A stretch of 33,008 bases of DNA from a virus, in the IMG/VR virus record IMGVR_UViG_3300022935_000069, positions 1 through 33,008 of that record; one strand, given 5' to 3'. Each line of letters starts with the position of its first letter. The stretch's first letter is position 1. Of the stretch, positions 13,810-20,668 are shown piece by piece. The notes beneath the pieces are model-generated. The model did no database searches, was not told the DNA's origin, and worked only from the letters and a program-made list of their open reading frames with translations. The translations under genes and the position numbers were made by a program.

Positions 13810-14526
13810 ATGATTAAGACAACGCTACTCACTCAAGGAAACGCAAAGATAGTCAAAGGCGAAAAGCTTGGCTATACAACCAAAGGAATTCATCTCGCTC
13901 CAGCTCAACTTTCGGGCTATGAGGTTTGCCAATGGCGAAGCAAAGGTTGCACTGCTTCTTGCCTCAATACTGCGGGTCGTGGTCAAATGGACTCAATCCA
14001 AAAGTCTCGGATTGCAAAGACAAAATTGTTTTTTACTCAGCGAATGGATTTCCTTGTGAAGCTATCGAAAGAAATTTCTAGTTCAATTAAGACATCAGCA
14101 AAGAAGGGTATGAAGTCAGTCTTCAGGCTTAACCTTACAAGTGACATTGCTTGGGAAAACATCATCAATGAAGATGGCGTGACTATCTTTGAGAAGCATG
14201 GCAAAACTCAATTTTACGATTACACAAAATCATTTGAACGCATGAAGCAATTCATTCATGGAGAGTTGCCAAGTAATTACCATTTGACTTTTAGTCGCTC
14301 CGAACACAATGACAAGTTGTGTAAGTTGGTTCTTGCTATGGGTGGCAATGTGGCGGTAGTCTTTCGCAATCAGTTGCCCGAAACTTGGCAAGGTTATGAA
14401 GTCATCAATGGCGATGAAAATGATTTGCGTTTTCTTGACAGGCAAGGTGTTGTCGTCGGTCTTATTGAAAAAGGGATGGCAAAGAAAGACTCAACGGGAT
14501 TTGTCCAAGAAGGAATTAACTCTTGA
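13810..14526 (+). CDS. Conserved phage protein with GC..CL motif
   Basis: 238 aa. The blocks GIHLAPAQLSGYEVCQW, SKGCTASCLNTAGRGQ, RLNLTSDIAWE, FYDYTKSFER, NYHLTFSRSE, NVAVVFRNQ and VINGDENDLRFLDRQGVVVGL belong to a family common in phages of actinobacterial and aquatic hosts; I do not know a proven function. Cys40, Cys47 and Cys51 could bind a metal or an iron-sulfur cluster, but this is inference. The TGA stop lies inside the TTGACA of the next promoter. Confidence 0.8.
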   Translation: MIKTTLLTQGNAKIVKGEKLGYTTKGIHLAPAQLSGYEVCQWRSKGCTASCLNTAGRGQMDSIQKSRIAKTKLFFTQRMDFLVKLSKEISSSIKTSAKKGMKSVFRLNLTSDIAWENIINEDGVTIFEKHGKTQFYDYTKSFERMKQFIHGELPSNYHLTFSRSEHNDKLCKLVLAMGGNVAVVFRNQLPETWQGYEVINGDENDLRFLDRQGVVVGLIEKGMAKKDSTGFVQEGINS

Positions 14527-14551
14527 CAAAACAGAAAACTTAACCTAGTAT
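14523..14551 (+). promoter_or_regulatory. Early leaderless-type promoter
   Basis: TTGACA (14523-14528), 17 nt, TAGTAT (14546-14551), 6 nt to the ATG at 14558. The -35 box contains the stop codon of the upstream gene. Confidence 0.7.
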
Positions 14552-14557
14552 TAAAGC

Positions 14558-14725
14558 ATGACAGATACCTATTACGATTCCGCAGAAGATGTAACGATCA
14601 CGCAAGAAAGAGCGTTTGAAGAACTCGCAAAACATGGTTGCCAAGATTATGAGCAATTCATTTTGGACATGGGCGACAAAGAAGAGTATGATGCACAAAA
14701 AGTGTTGCAATGGCTAGGCTACTAA
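14558..14725 (+). CDS. Small conserved phage protein ending in VLQWLGY
   Basis: 55 aa. The pattern VTITQERAFEELAKHG...EEYDAQKVLQWLGY is a widespread short phage family, and its role is unknown. The start is fixed by the promoter. Confidence 0.7.
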   Translation: MTDTYYDSAEDVTITQERAFEELAKHGCQDYEQFILDMGDKEEYDAQKVLQWLGY

Positions 14726-14745
14726 AAAGTTGACCGATTCCCCAA

Positions 14746-14822
14746 GGGGGGGCCCCGCAGTTGAATGGTGCAAAAAATTTGTTGAATTGTTTGCTTGACC
14801 TTGGGCCGGTTTCTGTCATACT
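14746..14822 (+). promoter_or_regulatory. Palindrome-promoter module, copy 4
   Basis: G7C4 run (14746-14756) after gttgaccgattccccaa and before gcagttgaatggtgcaa, TTGACC (14795-14800), 16 nt, CATACT (14817-14822), 7 nt to the ATG at 14830. Confidence 0.8.
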
Positions 14823-14829
14823 TAATTAC

Positions 14830-15030
14830 ATGAAAGAAACAGTAAAAATCCTAATGTCCCGCGATGGCTTGACTAAAGCTGAGGCGGTCAAACAAGTAAA
14901 AGATTTTTTTCTTGGAATGCAAGCCGACATCTCTGAAGGTGGTGATCCTTGGGAATGGGAAAACGAGTTTGTTCAAGAGTTTGGCTTGGAGCCTGACTAC
15001 TTTGAGGATTTTCTTTTCAGCCTTTGCTGA
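14830..15030 (+). CDS. Hypothetical small acidic protein
   Basis: 66 aa from ATG 14830 (an in-frame TTG at 14761 lies in the module and is rejected). A helix of the type LTKAEAVKQVKDFF is followed by a very acidic tail ending FLFSLC. Unrecognised. Confidence 0.65.
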   Translation: MKETVKILMSRDGLTKAEAVKQVKDFFLGMQADISEGGDPWEWENEFVQEFGLEPDYFEDFLFSLC

Positions 15031-15039
15031 TTAATTTCC

Positions 15040-15068
15040 TTGACAAAACACAAAAAAATTCATAGAAT
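15040..15068 (+). promoter_or_regulatory. Early leaderless-type promoter
   Basis: TTGACA (15040-15045), 17 nt, TAGAAT (15063-15068), 6 nt to the ATG at 15075. Confidence 0.75.
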
Positions 15069-15074
15069 TACAGC

Positions 15075-15470
15075 ATGATTAAAGACGAGACTAAACTAAA
15101 AGGCTTCGATGATTTGAACTTCAAGCAACATCCTTGCTTCGCCGAAGGCACGGCAGTTCAAGCAAAATTAACTTTCGGGCATCGTGACAAAGACAATCAA
15201 GATCAATTTACGATCTCGGTTGTTCAAAACAAAGGAGATGGTTCGGGCTTGTATGGTCATGAAGATGACGGCACTTACGAAGTTGCAATGTGGTTTCAAG
15301 ATCGAGACTCCATGCTTCCTTTGTCTGTATCTGACGATGTTCTTGGTTCGCAAACTCCTGCTGACATCACCCGTCTTATGCACACCGCACAGCTCAATGA
15401 TTTCGCTTGGGTCACTCTTCTTCAGAATGCAAGAGATGATTTCAGAAAAGATTTAGGGCTTGACAGTTAA
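15075..15470 (+). CDS. Hypothetical protein
   Basis: 131 aa starting Met-Ile-Lys. The mixed strand/helix sequence has FKQHPCFAEGTAVQAKLTFG and VAMWFQDRDSMLPLS segments. No family is recognised. Its end (LGLDS) contains the -35 box of the next promoter. Confidence 0.7.
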   Translation: MIKDETKLKGFDDLNFKQHPCFAEGTAVQAKLTFGHRDKDNQDQFTISVVQNKGDGSGLYGHEDDGTYEVAMWFQDRDSMLPLSVSDDVLGSQTPADITRLMHTAQLNDFAWVTLLQNARDDFRKDLGLDS

Positions 15471-15488
15471 CGAAAAATTTCATACAAT
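15460..15488 (+). promoter_or_regulatory. Early leaderless-type promoter
   Basis: TTGACA (15460-15465) inside the previous gene, 17 nt, TACAAT (15483-15488), 6 nt to the ATG at 15495. Confidence 0.7.
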
Positions 15489-15494
15489 TATGGC

Positions 15495-15599
15495 ATGATT
15501 AAGATCAGGAAAACCATTCTCTTCACCAAGTCAAGACCTCACAAGGTCAAAGCAAAGGTGATTCACAGAAAGCTCAAACACAAGGAGAAATTGCAGTAA
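15495..15599 (+). CDS. Tiny basic protein
   Basis: 34 aa, extremely basic (Lys, Arg and His dominate), starting Met-Ile-Lys. Its own leaderless-type promoter and the TAATG overlap with the next gene support translation. Nucleic-acid binding is possible by charge only. Confidence 0.6.
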   Translation: MIKIRKTILFTKSRPHKVKAKVIHRKLKHKEKLQ

Positions 15600-15847
15600 T
15601 GTACATCAAAGACAATCAAGAAAATTCAGAAGAAACGCCTTTAAATGCTGAAGAGGCTACGAAAATTTGCATGGGAATGATTTACGAGATACTGATTTCT
15701 CCTGCAATGGAAAAGAATTTAATTAATTCCGAGGATTACGAAGCACTTCAACAAGTCGGGGAAACCCTTCGCTTTGTCGCAAAAAAAGCCTTGATTTTCG
15801 AGAAGATGAAAGAGCAAGACAATGGCATAACTTTTGGTCGCAACTAA
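15599..15847 (+). CDS. Hypothetical helical protein
   Basis: 82 aa, helical, acidic. TAATG overlaps at both ends place it in a four-gene coupled operon (15495-16180). Unrecognised. Confidence 0.65.
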   Translation: MYIKDNQENSEETPLNAEEATKICMGMIYEILISPAMEKNLINSEDYEALQQVGETLRFVAKKALIFEKMKEQDNGITFGRN

Positions 15848-16038
15848 TGAAACCATTGCTAACGAAATCCAAAGACGGATGTTTCGTAATCGTTTTTGCC
15901 GAAAAGAAAACTCATGTCAACGATCTGTTCATCTCTCAAGCGACATTACAGAAAAACATCAAAGAAAAAACATTCATCAAGCATGACAAACTCACTTACA
16001 ATGAACGACCTCTCTACATTTACCATGAAGACTGTTAA
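15847..16038 (+). CDS. Hypothetical small protein
   Basis: 63 aa, mixed strand/helix, basic, ending LYIYHEDC. Coupled to the preceding gene by TAATG. Confidence 0.6.
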   Translation: MKPLLTKSKDGCFVIVFAEKKTHVNDLFISQATLQKNIKEKTFIKHDKLTYNERPLYIYHEDC

Positions 16039-16180
16039 TGGCTACAAAGTTTTAAAGAACGGAAAACCCTGTGGAATTACCGGCTCTCTCGAATATGTCG
16101 TGGATGAAATTCGCAAACTCGAATCAAATCTTGATCGATCAAGAGAGCATTCGCCTTTCACGATTGTCCTTCGCAAATAG
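16025..16180 (+). CDS. Hypothetical small protein
   Basis: 51 aa from ATG 16025, overlapping the previous gene by 14 nt; upstream in-frame ATGs would overlap it more and are rejected. It resembles a small alpha/beta fold (YKVLKNGKPCGITGSLEYVV). It is the last plus-strand gene before the strand switch. Confidence 0.6.
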   Translation: MKTVNGYKVLKNGKPCGITGSLEYVVDEIRKLESNLDRSREHSPFTIVLRK

Positions 16181-16310
16181 AAAGCTAATCCAAAAAAATA
16201 ATTTTTAAAATAGGATCGAGCAAATAGAAATAGATGCACAAATAAATACATCAAATATTTTGTAGAATTGGTCATTGACTTATTGTACAATTTTATTGCA
16301 CAATCCTACT

Positions 16311-16324
16311 GGGGGGGCCCCCCC
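16311..16324. repeat. G7C7 palindrome, promoter-less module remnant
   Basis: A perfect 14-bp G7C7 palindrome between the converging gene sets. Read on the minus strand it keeps the flanks cggtcaac-side and agtaggat-gtgcaataaaatt, but the TTGACTTTTCGGGG promoter half is missing after about 20 bases. It has no downstream minus-strand gene. Confidence 0.8.
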
Positions 16325-16325
16325 G

Positions 16326-16424
16326 GCCCGCATCGGTCAACTTTTAAGTTGAAAAGTTTAGCCTAGGATCATGCAGTAGAATACTGCAAGCCAAGGCAAG
16401 AATAGGAGAATGTCCCAAGTCATG
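16326..16424. repeat. 99-bp exact repeat, copy 1
   Basis: Identical base for base to 20746-20844. It contains a micro-gene on the minus strand, a 7-bp inverted repeat AACTTTT/AAAAGTT, and the palindrome-proximal flank cccgcatcggtcaac. Confidence 0.95.
16358..16423 (-). CDS. Micro membrane peptide (MTWDILLFLPW), copy 1
   Basis: 21 aa, almost wholly hydrophobic with three aromatic/Pro positions (LFLPWLAVFYC). The ATG is in an ATGA overlap with the preceding micro-gene. The same peptide, identical in DNA, is encoded at 20778-20843 behind a different gene with the same ATGA overlap. Recurrence with coupling argues that it is translated. Confidence 0.55.
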   Translation of the reverse strand: MTWDILLFLPWLAVFYCMILG

Positions 16425-16488
16425 CTTCTAGGTATCCTTTAATTATTCCAATGAAGAAAGCCACGGCAAGAAGGATTGCAAACTCCAT
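16420..16488 (-). CDS. Micro single-pass membrane peptide (MEFAILLAVAF)
   Basis: 22 aa, one hydrophobic helix and a short charged end (KGYLEA). The ATG directly follows the stop of the 98-aa gene. Clear relatives are 9720-9794 and 19109-19177. Confidence 0.6.
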   Translation of the reverse strand: MEFAILLAVAFFIGIIKGYLEA

Positions 16489-16785
16489 TTATTCGCCAAA
16501 GATTTCACGCATCAATGGGCTTACTGCCTTCATGTCACGCAAGTTTTCGTCAGAGTCAAAATCCTCTTCCTCATCTGCACGATTGTCTTGACTTTCAAGT
16601 TGAGAGATTTCGTCCTCGACATCCGACTTTTGGGCATCGAGCAATCCGTGTTGAACGATTAGTTCTTCAGCAAGGATTTCAGCTTTCAAGTCTTCAATGA
16701 AGGAAGACATTGCAGGGGAAACCTGCATGGCGTTTGAACTGTTCGCCATTTGGCGAATTATTTCGATTCTTTCTGATTGAGTCAT
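16489..16785 (-). CDS. Hypothetical acidic protein ending MREIFGE, copy A
   Basis: 98 aa, acidic, helical. Shared with the 97-aa product of 19179-19472: SERI.II at the start, VSP..S..I..LK.E, .GLL.A...DVEDE in the middle, and an identical MREIFGE end. Both are followed by a micro membrane gene, so gene pair and promoter were duplicated together. Function unknown. Confidence 0.75.
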   Translation of the reverse strand: MTQSERIEIIRQMANSSNAMQVSPAMSSFIEDLKAEILAEELIVQHGLLDAQKSDVEDEISQLESQDNRADEEEDFDSDENLRDMKAVSPLMREIFGE

Positions 16786-16792
16786 AGCTTTA

Positions 16793-16820
16793 ATTATGGT
16801 TATTTTTCGCTGATTGTCAA
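16793..16820 (-). promoter_or_regulatory. Early leaderless-type promoter
   Basis: Minus strand: TTGACA (16820-16815), 16 nt, CATAAT (16798-16793), 7 nt to the ATG at 16785. Confidence 0.75.
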
Positions 16821-16973
16821 GTTTAATTCAGTTTGATTTTTTTCAGCCCGATCAAGATCCTCAAGCTCGATGCTTGCGTTGATCACGACTTGCCTTGCTC
16901 TAATGTGCCCAAGGTCTGCGATGGGTTGCATGATTCGGATGAGTTCGGTTAGGATTTTTTTTCTTTCATTCAT
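16800..16973 (-). CDS. Hypothetical small helical protein
   Basis: 57 aa from the ATG at 16973 (fifth codon of a longer frame from 16985). This start matches the geometry of a -10 box TATGAT and TAAAGCC spacer, nearly the same spacer as the neighbouring gene. Helical, mixed charge, unrecognised. Confidence 0.6.
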   Translation of the reverse strand: MNERKKILTELIRIMQPIADLGHIRARQVVINASIELEDLDRAEKNQTELNLTISEK

Positions 16974-16980
16974 GGCTTTA

Positions 16981-17008
16981 ATCATAATGATTTCAATGGC
17001 AATTGCAA
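16981..17008 (-). promoter_or_regulatory. Early leaderless-type promoter, TTGCAA variant
   Basis: Minus strand: TTGCAA (17008-17003), 16 nt, TATGAT (16986-16981), 7 nt to the ATG at 16973. Confidence 0.6.
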
Positions 17009-17016
17009 GCTTTTTT

Positions 17017-17559
17017 TTAAGAAAGGAAGTGATTCAAGGCACTTTCCAATTTTCCTTTGTTTAGGTTATCCTTGCGATCTCTTGGGACAAAGTTCGACCA
17101 ATGATTTGAGCCTCCGCTTTGTTTTTCTCGAATGTGATCCATGTTCCAAGCATTTTTGACATCTCGATTTGTCCAATTGTCCCAACTCATTCCATCCTCG
17201 AATTGAGCTTCGCACAAAATTCTGTATTGATCAATCGAGCAACCGAGGGTAGATTTTCTGATTCCCAAGCATCCGCACGCAATCATGAAGGCTTTTCTCT
17301 TTTCTCCGCTGACCATGTCAAAGTATGGATCATGAGCAATTTGGTTTCTGATTTTTTTGTATTTAGATTGAATGTTTTGCTTTTCTTGTTTCTTGTGTTC
17401 GATCAGTTCTTCGAGCCTTTTGATAGTGCTATCAAGTTGGTCGATTTGATTTTTTTCTACTACTTTCAGCATGTCTCCAAGATCAAGATCTGTGCGAGAG
17501 TCTTTAACATTCTTTTTGGTGAAAATTTTATTCCAAGCTTTCGAGAGTTTATATTTCAT
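17017..17559 (-). CDS. HNH-like endonuclease
   Basis: 180 aa from ATG 17559, which has a GAAGGA ribosome site; a TTG seven codons upstream is rejected. Residues 1-75 are basic and coiled-coil-like. The C-terminus has DHIREKQSGGSNHWSNF followed by VPRDRKDNLNKGK, the His-x(n)-Asn-x(n)-Asn layout of HNH nucleases in which Asp-His starts the beta-beta-alpha metal site. Cys residues in the middle (ACGCLG, LGC, ILC) may bind structural zinc. It could be a homing endonuclease that helped spread cassettes in this island, but no intron or target is visible. Confidence 0.6.
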   Translation of the reverse strand: MKYKLSKAWNKIFTKKNVKDSRTDLDLGDMLKVVEKNQIDQLDSTIKRLEELIEHKKQEKQNIQSKYKKIRNQIAHDPYFDMVSGEKRKAFMIACGCLGIRKSTLGCSIDQYRILCEAQFEDGMSWDNWTNRDVKNAWNMDHIREKQSGGSNHWSNFVPRDRKDNLNKGKLESALNHFLS

Positions 17560-17629
17560 TTTTTTCCTTCGTTTTAGCAATTTATAATTAACAAGAATAT
17601 ATTATACAAAGAGAATTGCAAGCTTTTTT

Positions 17630-17797
17630 TTAAGAAAAAAACGGATGCTTGCGAACCGAAGAAAGAGGAACAGCAACACGCTTTTGCGAGCGATAGATGC
17701 GAGCGAGAACGAAAGTCTCTGCTCCGTCTTTGTGAAAGCCTTCGACCTGAAGGATTCTTTTTTTGTAATCAATGAGAACATCTTTAATCTTAATCAT
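17630..17797 (-). CDS. Small SH3-like protein behind a palindrome module
   Basis: 55 aa from ATG 17797 (upstream in-frame codons lie in the promoter). It starts MIKIKDVLI and ends SSVRKHPFFS, a layout shared loosely with 18817, 21874 and 22733 (...LHPL). Strand-rich, basic. Function unknown. Confidence 0.6.
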   Translation of the reverse strand: MIKIKDVLIDYKKRILQVEGFHKDGAETFVLARIYRSQKRVAVPLSSVRKHPFFS

Positions 17798-17804
17798 ACC
17801 TACA

Positions 17805-17884
17805 AGGTAACACAGAAACCCCGAAAAGTCAAGAAAAACTTTCAACTATTTTTTTGCACGATCCTATTGCGGGGGGGCCCCCCC
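17805..17884 (-). promoter_or_regulatory. Palindrome-promoter module, copy 5
   Basis: Minus strand: G7C7 palindrome (17884-17871), gcaataggatcgtgcaa, agttgaaagttttt, TTGACT (17832-17827), 16 nt, TTACCT (17810-17805), TGTAGGT, ATG at 17797. Confidence 0.85.
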
Positions 17885-17920
17885 GAGGGCCGGTTGTCAA
17901 GCTTTATTTTTCATTATTTT

Positions 17921-18634
17921 TCATTGCAACTTTGCTTTTTCCTCGCGAAGGCGGTGGATTCTATTGTGAATCGATTTTATTTTTAGGTATTGGTTAAGTG
18001 CTCGTTTAGGGTGTCTTTCTATCCTGCGATGGGCTTGAGGCATCTTGCGATTAAAATGCTTTAGATTTAGTTGATCGAGTAATTCCTTGTTTTCTTTCAA
18101 GGCTTTGCGTTCAATTCGCAATGCTTTTTGAATTGAGGGTCTAATTGGATCTTCTGAATCAAGAGATTTCAAACGATCCTCGTACCTTTTTTTGCGAATT
18201 TCCCTGTTCCAAACTTTTTCAGCACAAGCAATGCGGTCAATCGTTTGTTGTTCTAGCATGTCATACAATTCTTGATCTATTCCTGTTTCTGATGGGTATG
18301 GAGTTCCGCGTAGATCATCTTCTTTGGCATGATGCAATGCAATGTCGATTTTCCAATTATTTTTTAATGCTTCTTTATTGTTCTTTTTGAAAGCCCTTAA
18401 TGTATTGATGTACCTTTGTTCCTGTCTGTGGAAGTTAGTGAATTCCTTTACCTTGATCAAATTACTTGCGCAAAGAAAACCTGAAATGTATACTGCACCA
18501 TCAGAATTTGATCCCCAATGATAGGAATTTTCATAGTTTTGTAGCCTAGCAATTGGATTAATTGAAGAACCAGCTTTCAAGTGCAAAGTTCTGAGGTTAG
18601 TGTCGAGGTTCATTGCAACATATACTTTTTTCAT
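17921..18634 (-). CDS. Possible GIY-YIG / T5orf172-like protein
   Basis: 237 aa, very basic. The N-terminus KKVYVAMNL followed by HLKAGSSINPIARLQNYEN resembles the GIY-YIG-type T5orf172 domain (strand, then K-x-G-x-S/T-x-NP-x-x-R-L), found in phage and Bro-like proteins. The later catalytic residues are not clear to me. Residues 130-237 are Lys/Arg-rich helices, probably DNA-binding. It has a leader of about 50 nt and an AAAGG ribosome site. A homing-type nuclease is possible; confidence in the domain is modest. Confidence 0.5.
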   Translation of the reverse strand: MKKVYVAMNLDTNLRTLHLKAGSSINPIARLQNYENSYHWGSNSDGAVYISGFLCASNLIKVKEFTNFHRQEQRYINTLRAFKKNNKEALKNNWKIDIALHHAKEDDLRGTPYPSETGIDQELYDMLEQQTIDRIACAEKVWNREIRKKRYEDRLKSLDSEDPIRPSIQKALRIERKALKENKELLDQLNLKHFNRKMPQAHRRIERHPKRALNQYLKIKSIHNRIHRLREEKAKLQ

Positions 18635-18689
18635 TCTATACCTTTGTTAGTGAGTTAAAAGGACTTTTTCCTTATCTTTGATAATACAT

Positions 18690-18786
18690 AGTATGACAAA
18701 TTTTTTCGTAAAGTCAACTGTTTTTTTAAAAAAAATGAAAAAAACTTTCGCCTATTTTATTGCACGATCCTGCCGCGGGGGCCCCC
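18690..18786 (-). promoter_or_regulatory. Palindrome-promoter module, copy 6 (diverged promoter)
   Basis: Minus strand: G5C5 palindrome (18786-18777), gcggcaggatcgtgcaat, aaaataggcgaaag, TTGACT (18717-18712), 16 nt, CATACT (18695-18690). Here the ATG (18634) is about 55 nt away, so this copy gives a normal leader. Confidence 0.75.
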
Positions 18787-18787
18787 T

Positions 18788-19073
18788 AAGCCTGCAAGCC
18801 ATTGACCGTCAAAGGCTTACCAAACGAAGCCTCCTACAGCGCCCGTCCTGCCAACGGCAAGAGGGTGAAGCTCCAAGTCGGTGACGGGCACCGACCAGAT
18901 GCGCGAGGAGTAACCCCGTGCACGGACGACTGCGACGCCGTCGGTTAAGGACTCAACCACGCAGGAGAATCCGTTGAAGAGAACGATATCATTAATCTTA
19001 ATCATACCTACAAGGTACCACAGAAACCCCGAAAAGTCAAGAAAAACTTTCAACTATTTTATTGCACGATCCT
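18788..19073. repeat. 286-bp near-identical repeat, copy 1
   Basis: Matches 21845-22130 over the same length with only scattered differences. It spans a whole small gene plus its promoter module. The coding part is markedly G/C-rich compared with the rest of the window. Confidence 0.95.
18817..19005 (-). CDS. Small SH3-like protein, duplicated, copy A
   Basis: 62 aa from ATG 19005. It starts MIKINDIVLFNGFSCVVESL, then GVAVVRARGYSSRIWSVPVTDLELHPL: short alternating strands as in SH3/KOW-like barrels. The twin at 21874-22062 differs at about two residues. The G/C-rich codon use, unlike all neighbours, suggests recent acquisition. Function unknown. Confidence 0.65.
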   Translation of the reverse strand: MIKINDIVLFNGFSCVVESLTDGVAVVRARGYSSRIWSVPVTDLELHPLAVGRTGAVGGFVW

Positions 19074-19089
19074 TTTGCGGGGGGGCCCC
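19013..19089 (-). promoter_or_regulatory. Palindrome-promoter module, copy 7
   Basis: Minus strand: C/G palindrome G4C7 read from 19089 to 19079, aaaggatcgtgcaat, agttgaaagttttt, TTGACT (19040-19035), 16 nt, GTACCT (19018-19013), TGTAGGT, ATG at 19005. Confidence 0.85.
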
Positions 19090-19108
19090 GAGGGCCGGCT
19101 GTCAAGCT

Positions 19109-19177
19109 TTATTCTTCAAAATTTGCTTTAACCATTCCAATGAAGAAGGCCACGACAAGAAGGATTGCAAGCTCCAT
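19109..19177 (-). CDS. Micro single-pass membrane peptide (MELAILLVVAF)
   Basis: 22 aa, one hydrophobic helix then KANFEE. It starts one base after the stop of the MREIFGE gene. It is a relative of 9720-9794 and 16420-16488; here it is the last gene before the next palindrome, whereas copy A is followed by a second micro-gene. Confidence 0.6.
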   Translation of the reverse strand: MELAILLVVAFFIGMVKANFEE

Positions 19178-19178
19178 T

Positions 19179-19472
19179 TTATTCGCCAAAGATTTCACGC
19201 ATCCGAGAACTCAACAAGTCCATTGATTTGAGCTCTTCGTCCTCGTCAAAGTTTTCTTTTTGACTTGCCCTGTCTTCGAGGCAATCAAGATTTTGAAACT
19301 CATCTTCGACATCTTGCTTGTTCGCTTGAAGCAAGCCGTACTCTGCCACAAGGTCTTGAGAAAGCTTTTCTTCCTTGAGTTCTTGAATGAGTAAAGACAA
19401 AGAAGGGCTAACTTTTTCGGTTGGATTTTTCGAGGCTTCTTCGATTATTTTGATTCTTTCTGATTTTAACAT
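19179..19472 (-). CDS. Hypothetical acidic protein ending MREIFGE, copy B
   Basis: 97 aa from ATG 19472, set by the promoter; longer in-frame starts lie upstream of the promoter. It is a paralogue of 16489-16785 throughout. Function unknown. Confidence 0.75.
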   Translation of the reverse strand: MLKSERIKIIEEASKNPTEKVSPSLSLLIQELKEEKLSQDLVAEYGLLQANKQDVEDEFQNLDCLEDRASQKENFDEDEELKSMDLLSSRMREIFGE

Positions 19473-19478
19473 GATTTG

Positions 19479-19507
19479 ATTATGGTTGAATTTTTTTGAT
19501 TTGTCAA
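19479..19507 (-). promoter_or_regulatory. Early leaderless-type promoter
   Basis: Minus strand: TTGACA (19507-19502), 17 nt, CATAAT (19484-19479), 6 nt to the ATG at 19472. Confidence 0.8.
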
Positions 19508-19511
19508 GCAA

Positions 19512-20135
19512 TTAAACAATGGATTCGAGTTTTCTGAGGTTAACGCAAAGGGTGATTTGCCTTTTTTCTTTTTCCATTCTGCACTTGCTTGCACTCCATC
19601 GGTCAGGCAAGGAATTATTAGCCAACCGAAAGGCAGATCCTGCATTGAGTTTATTTACCGACTTGACTTGCTCTTTTGTTTCTTCAAGTGTGTTTGAATA
19701 GTCTTTGACAAAGCTAGCGGTTTCAAGCCAAATTTTTTCCATTTTTTCAATTTGAACATTCATGCTCAATTTGTAGAATTTTACATCAACAAGCTTGTCA
19801 GGCGTTCCATCATAAAAGCCGACTACAAGGATGAGGTCTTTTTTGATTGCAAGCAATTTTCTTTCGACATCGCCAAGAATGATGTCTTTTCTCTTGATCT
19901 CGTAGTATTTTACTTCCCAATCACCAATTAGACTTTCGGGAACATTGCCTTGCTCAACGATTTCTTTGCGGAAGTCAACCGCATCTTTGTGTTGATCATG
20001 TACAGGGAATTTAAAGTAATCTTCGAGATATTTCTCAAAGGGCTTTCCATGCTTTCCCATTTGTTTATTGTGGGCGTTAACATTACGAAGGTGTTTTTCG
20101 ATTTGTGAGTAGGATTTTTCTTCAATTATTTTCAT
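19512..20135 (-). CDS. Hypothetical protein, possible PD-(D/E)XK nuclease-like
   Basis: 207 aa. The N-terminal part HGKPFEKYLEDYF, then AVDFRKEI and GDWEVKYYEIKRKDI, could form the strand-helix core with a D...ExK-type site (EIK) of the PD-(D/E)XK nuclease fold, and the following helical part has VKSVNKLN. This is pattern recognition only. The promoter is probably TTGACT near 20183 with a leader of about 20-25 nt. It could equally be an unrelated phage protein. Confidence 0.5.
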   Translation of the reverse strand: MKIIEEKSYSQIEKHLRNVNAHNKQMGKHGKPFEKYLEDYFKFPVHDQHKDAVDFRKEIVEQGNVPESLIGDWEVKYYEIKRKDIILGDVERKLLAIKKDLILVVGFYDGTPDKLVDVKFYKLSMNVQIEKMEKIWLETASFVKDYSNTLEETKEQVKSVNKLNAGSAFRLANNSLPDRWSASKCRMEKEKRQITLCVNLRKLESIV

Positions 20136-20190
20136 AGCAATTTTGTTTTTATTATTTTAGATTAATTTATACGAGCCTGAAAGTCAAGCT

Positions 20191-20418
20191 TTATTCTTCT
20201 TTGTTGAGTTGAAGGGCAAGGGCTTTGTCCACTTGCTCAACCATTTCTTCCATCCATATCAAGATGTTTCCTGCATGAACTTGTGCAAACTCGCCGTCTT
20301 CTGCAAGGCGATCTTTTGCAAGGTTTGCGATAGCTTCGGCTTTTGAGCCAATGTCGAAAGTCGCCTCAAGAGTTTTGAAGTTTTTGGCGAGCATGATGTC
20401 TTTGAATTTTGTTTTCAT
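20191..20418 (-). CDS. Hypothetical helical protein
   Basis: 75 aa from ATG 20418, fixed by the promoter. Helical, rich in Ala/Lys/Glu, acidic end (QLNKEE). Unrecognised. Confidence 0.65.
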   Translation of the reverse strand: MKTKFKDIMLAKNFKTLEATFDIGSKAEAIANLAKDRLAEDGEFAQVHAGNILIWMEEMVEQVDKALALQLNKEE

Positions 20419-20425
20419 AAGTATA

Positions 20426-20453
20426 AGGTAAACTAGTTTCGGGTTAATTGCAA
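20426..20453 (-). promoter_or_regulatory. Early leaderless-type promoter, TTGCAA variant
   Basis: Minus strand: TTGCAA (20453-20448), 16 nt, TTACCT (20431-20426), 7 nt to the ATG at 20418. The -10 box equals that of the palindrome modules, but no palindrome precedes it. Confidence 0.65.
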
Positions 20454-20469
20454 GCAAAAAATGATTTAT

Positions 20470-20661
20470 TTACGCAATCCATTCGACAAGCTCAAACTTG
20501 CGAGGAAGGTTAAACTTAGCAAGATCACGATTGAGATTCTCAATTGAATCGTGGTGTTCGCATTTGAGAAGTTGATTCTCTGCGATGATGTCGCCCGTCT
20601 TGCGGTCAACGATATTAACTTTGGCGATGAAGCCGTTTACTTGTTTATCATTCTTAATCAT
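20470..20661 (-). CDS. Hypothetical small protein behind a palindrome module
   Basis: 63 aa starting MIKNDKQVNGFIAKVNIVD. Strand-rich first half (KVNIVDRKTGDIIAEN), helical second half. Unrecognised. Confidence 0.65.
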   Translation of the reverse strand: MIKNDKQVNGFIAKVNIVDRKTGDIIAENQLLKCEHHDSIENLNRDLAKFNLPRKFELVEWIA

Positions 20662-20668
20662 ACCTACA

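Noticed and set aside
17119-17577. Plus-strand open frame opposite the HNH-like gene
   Set aside because: Phe/Leu-rich antisense translation of Lys-rich coding sequence; the minus gene has a Shine-Dalgarno and an HNH motif.
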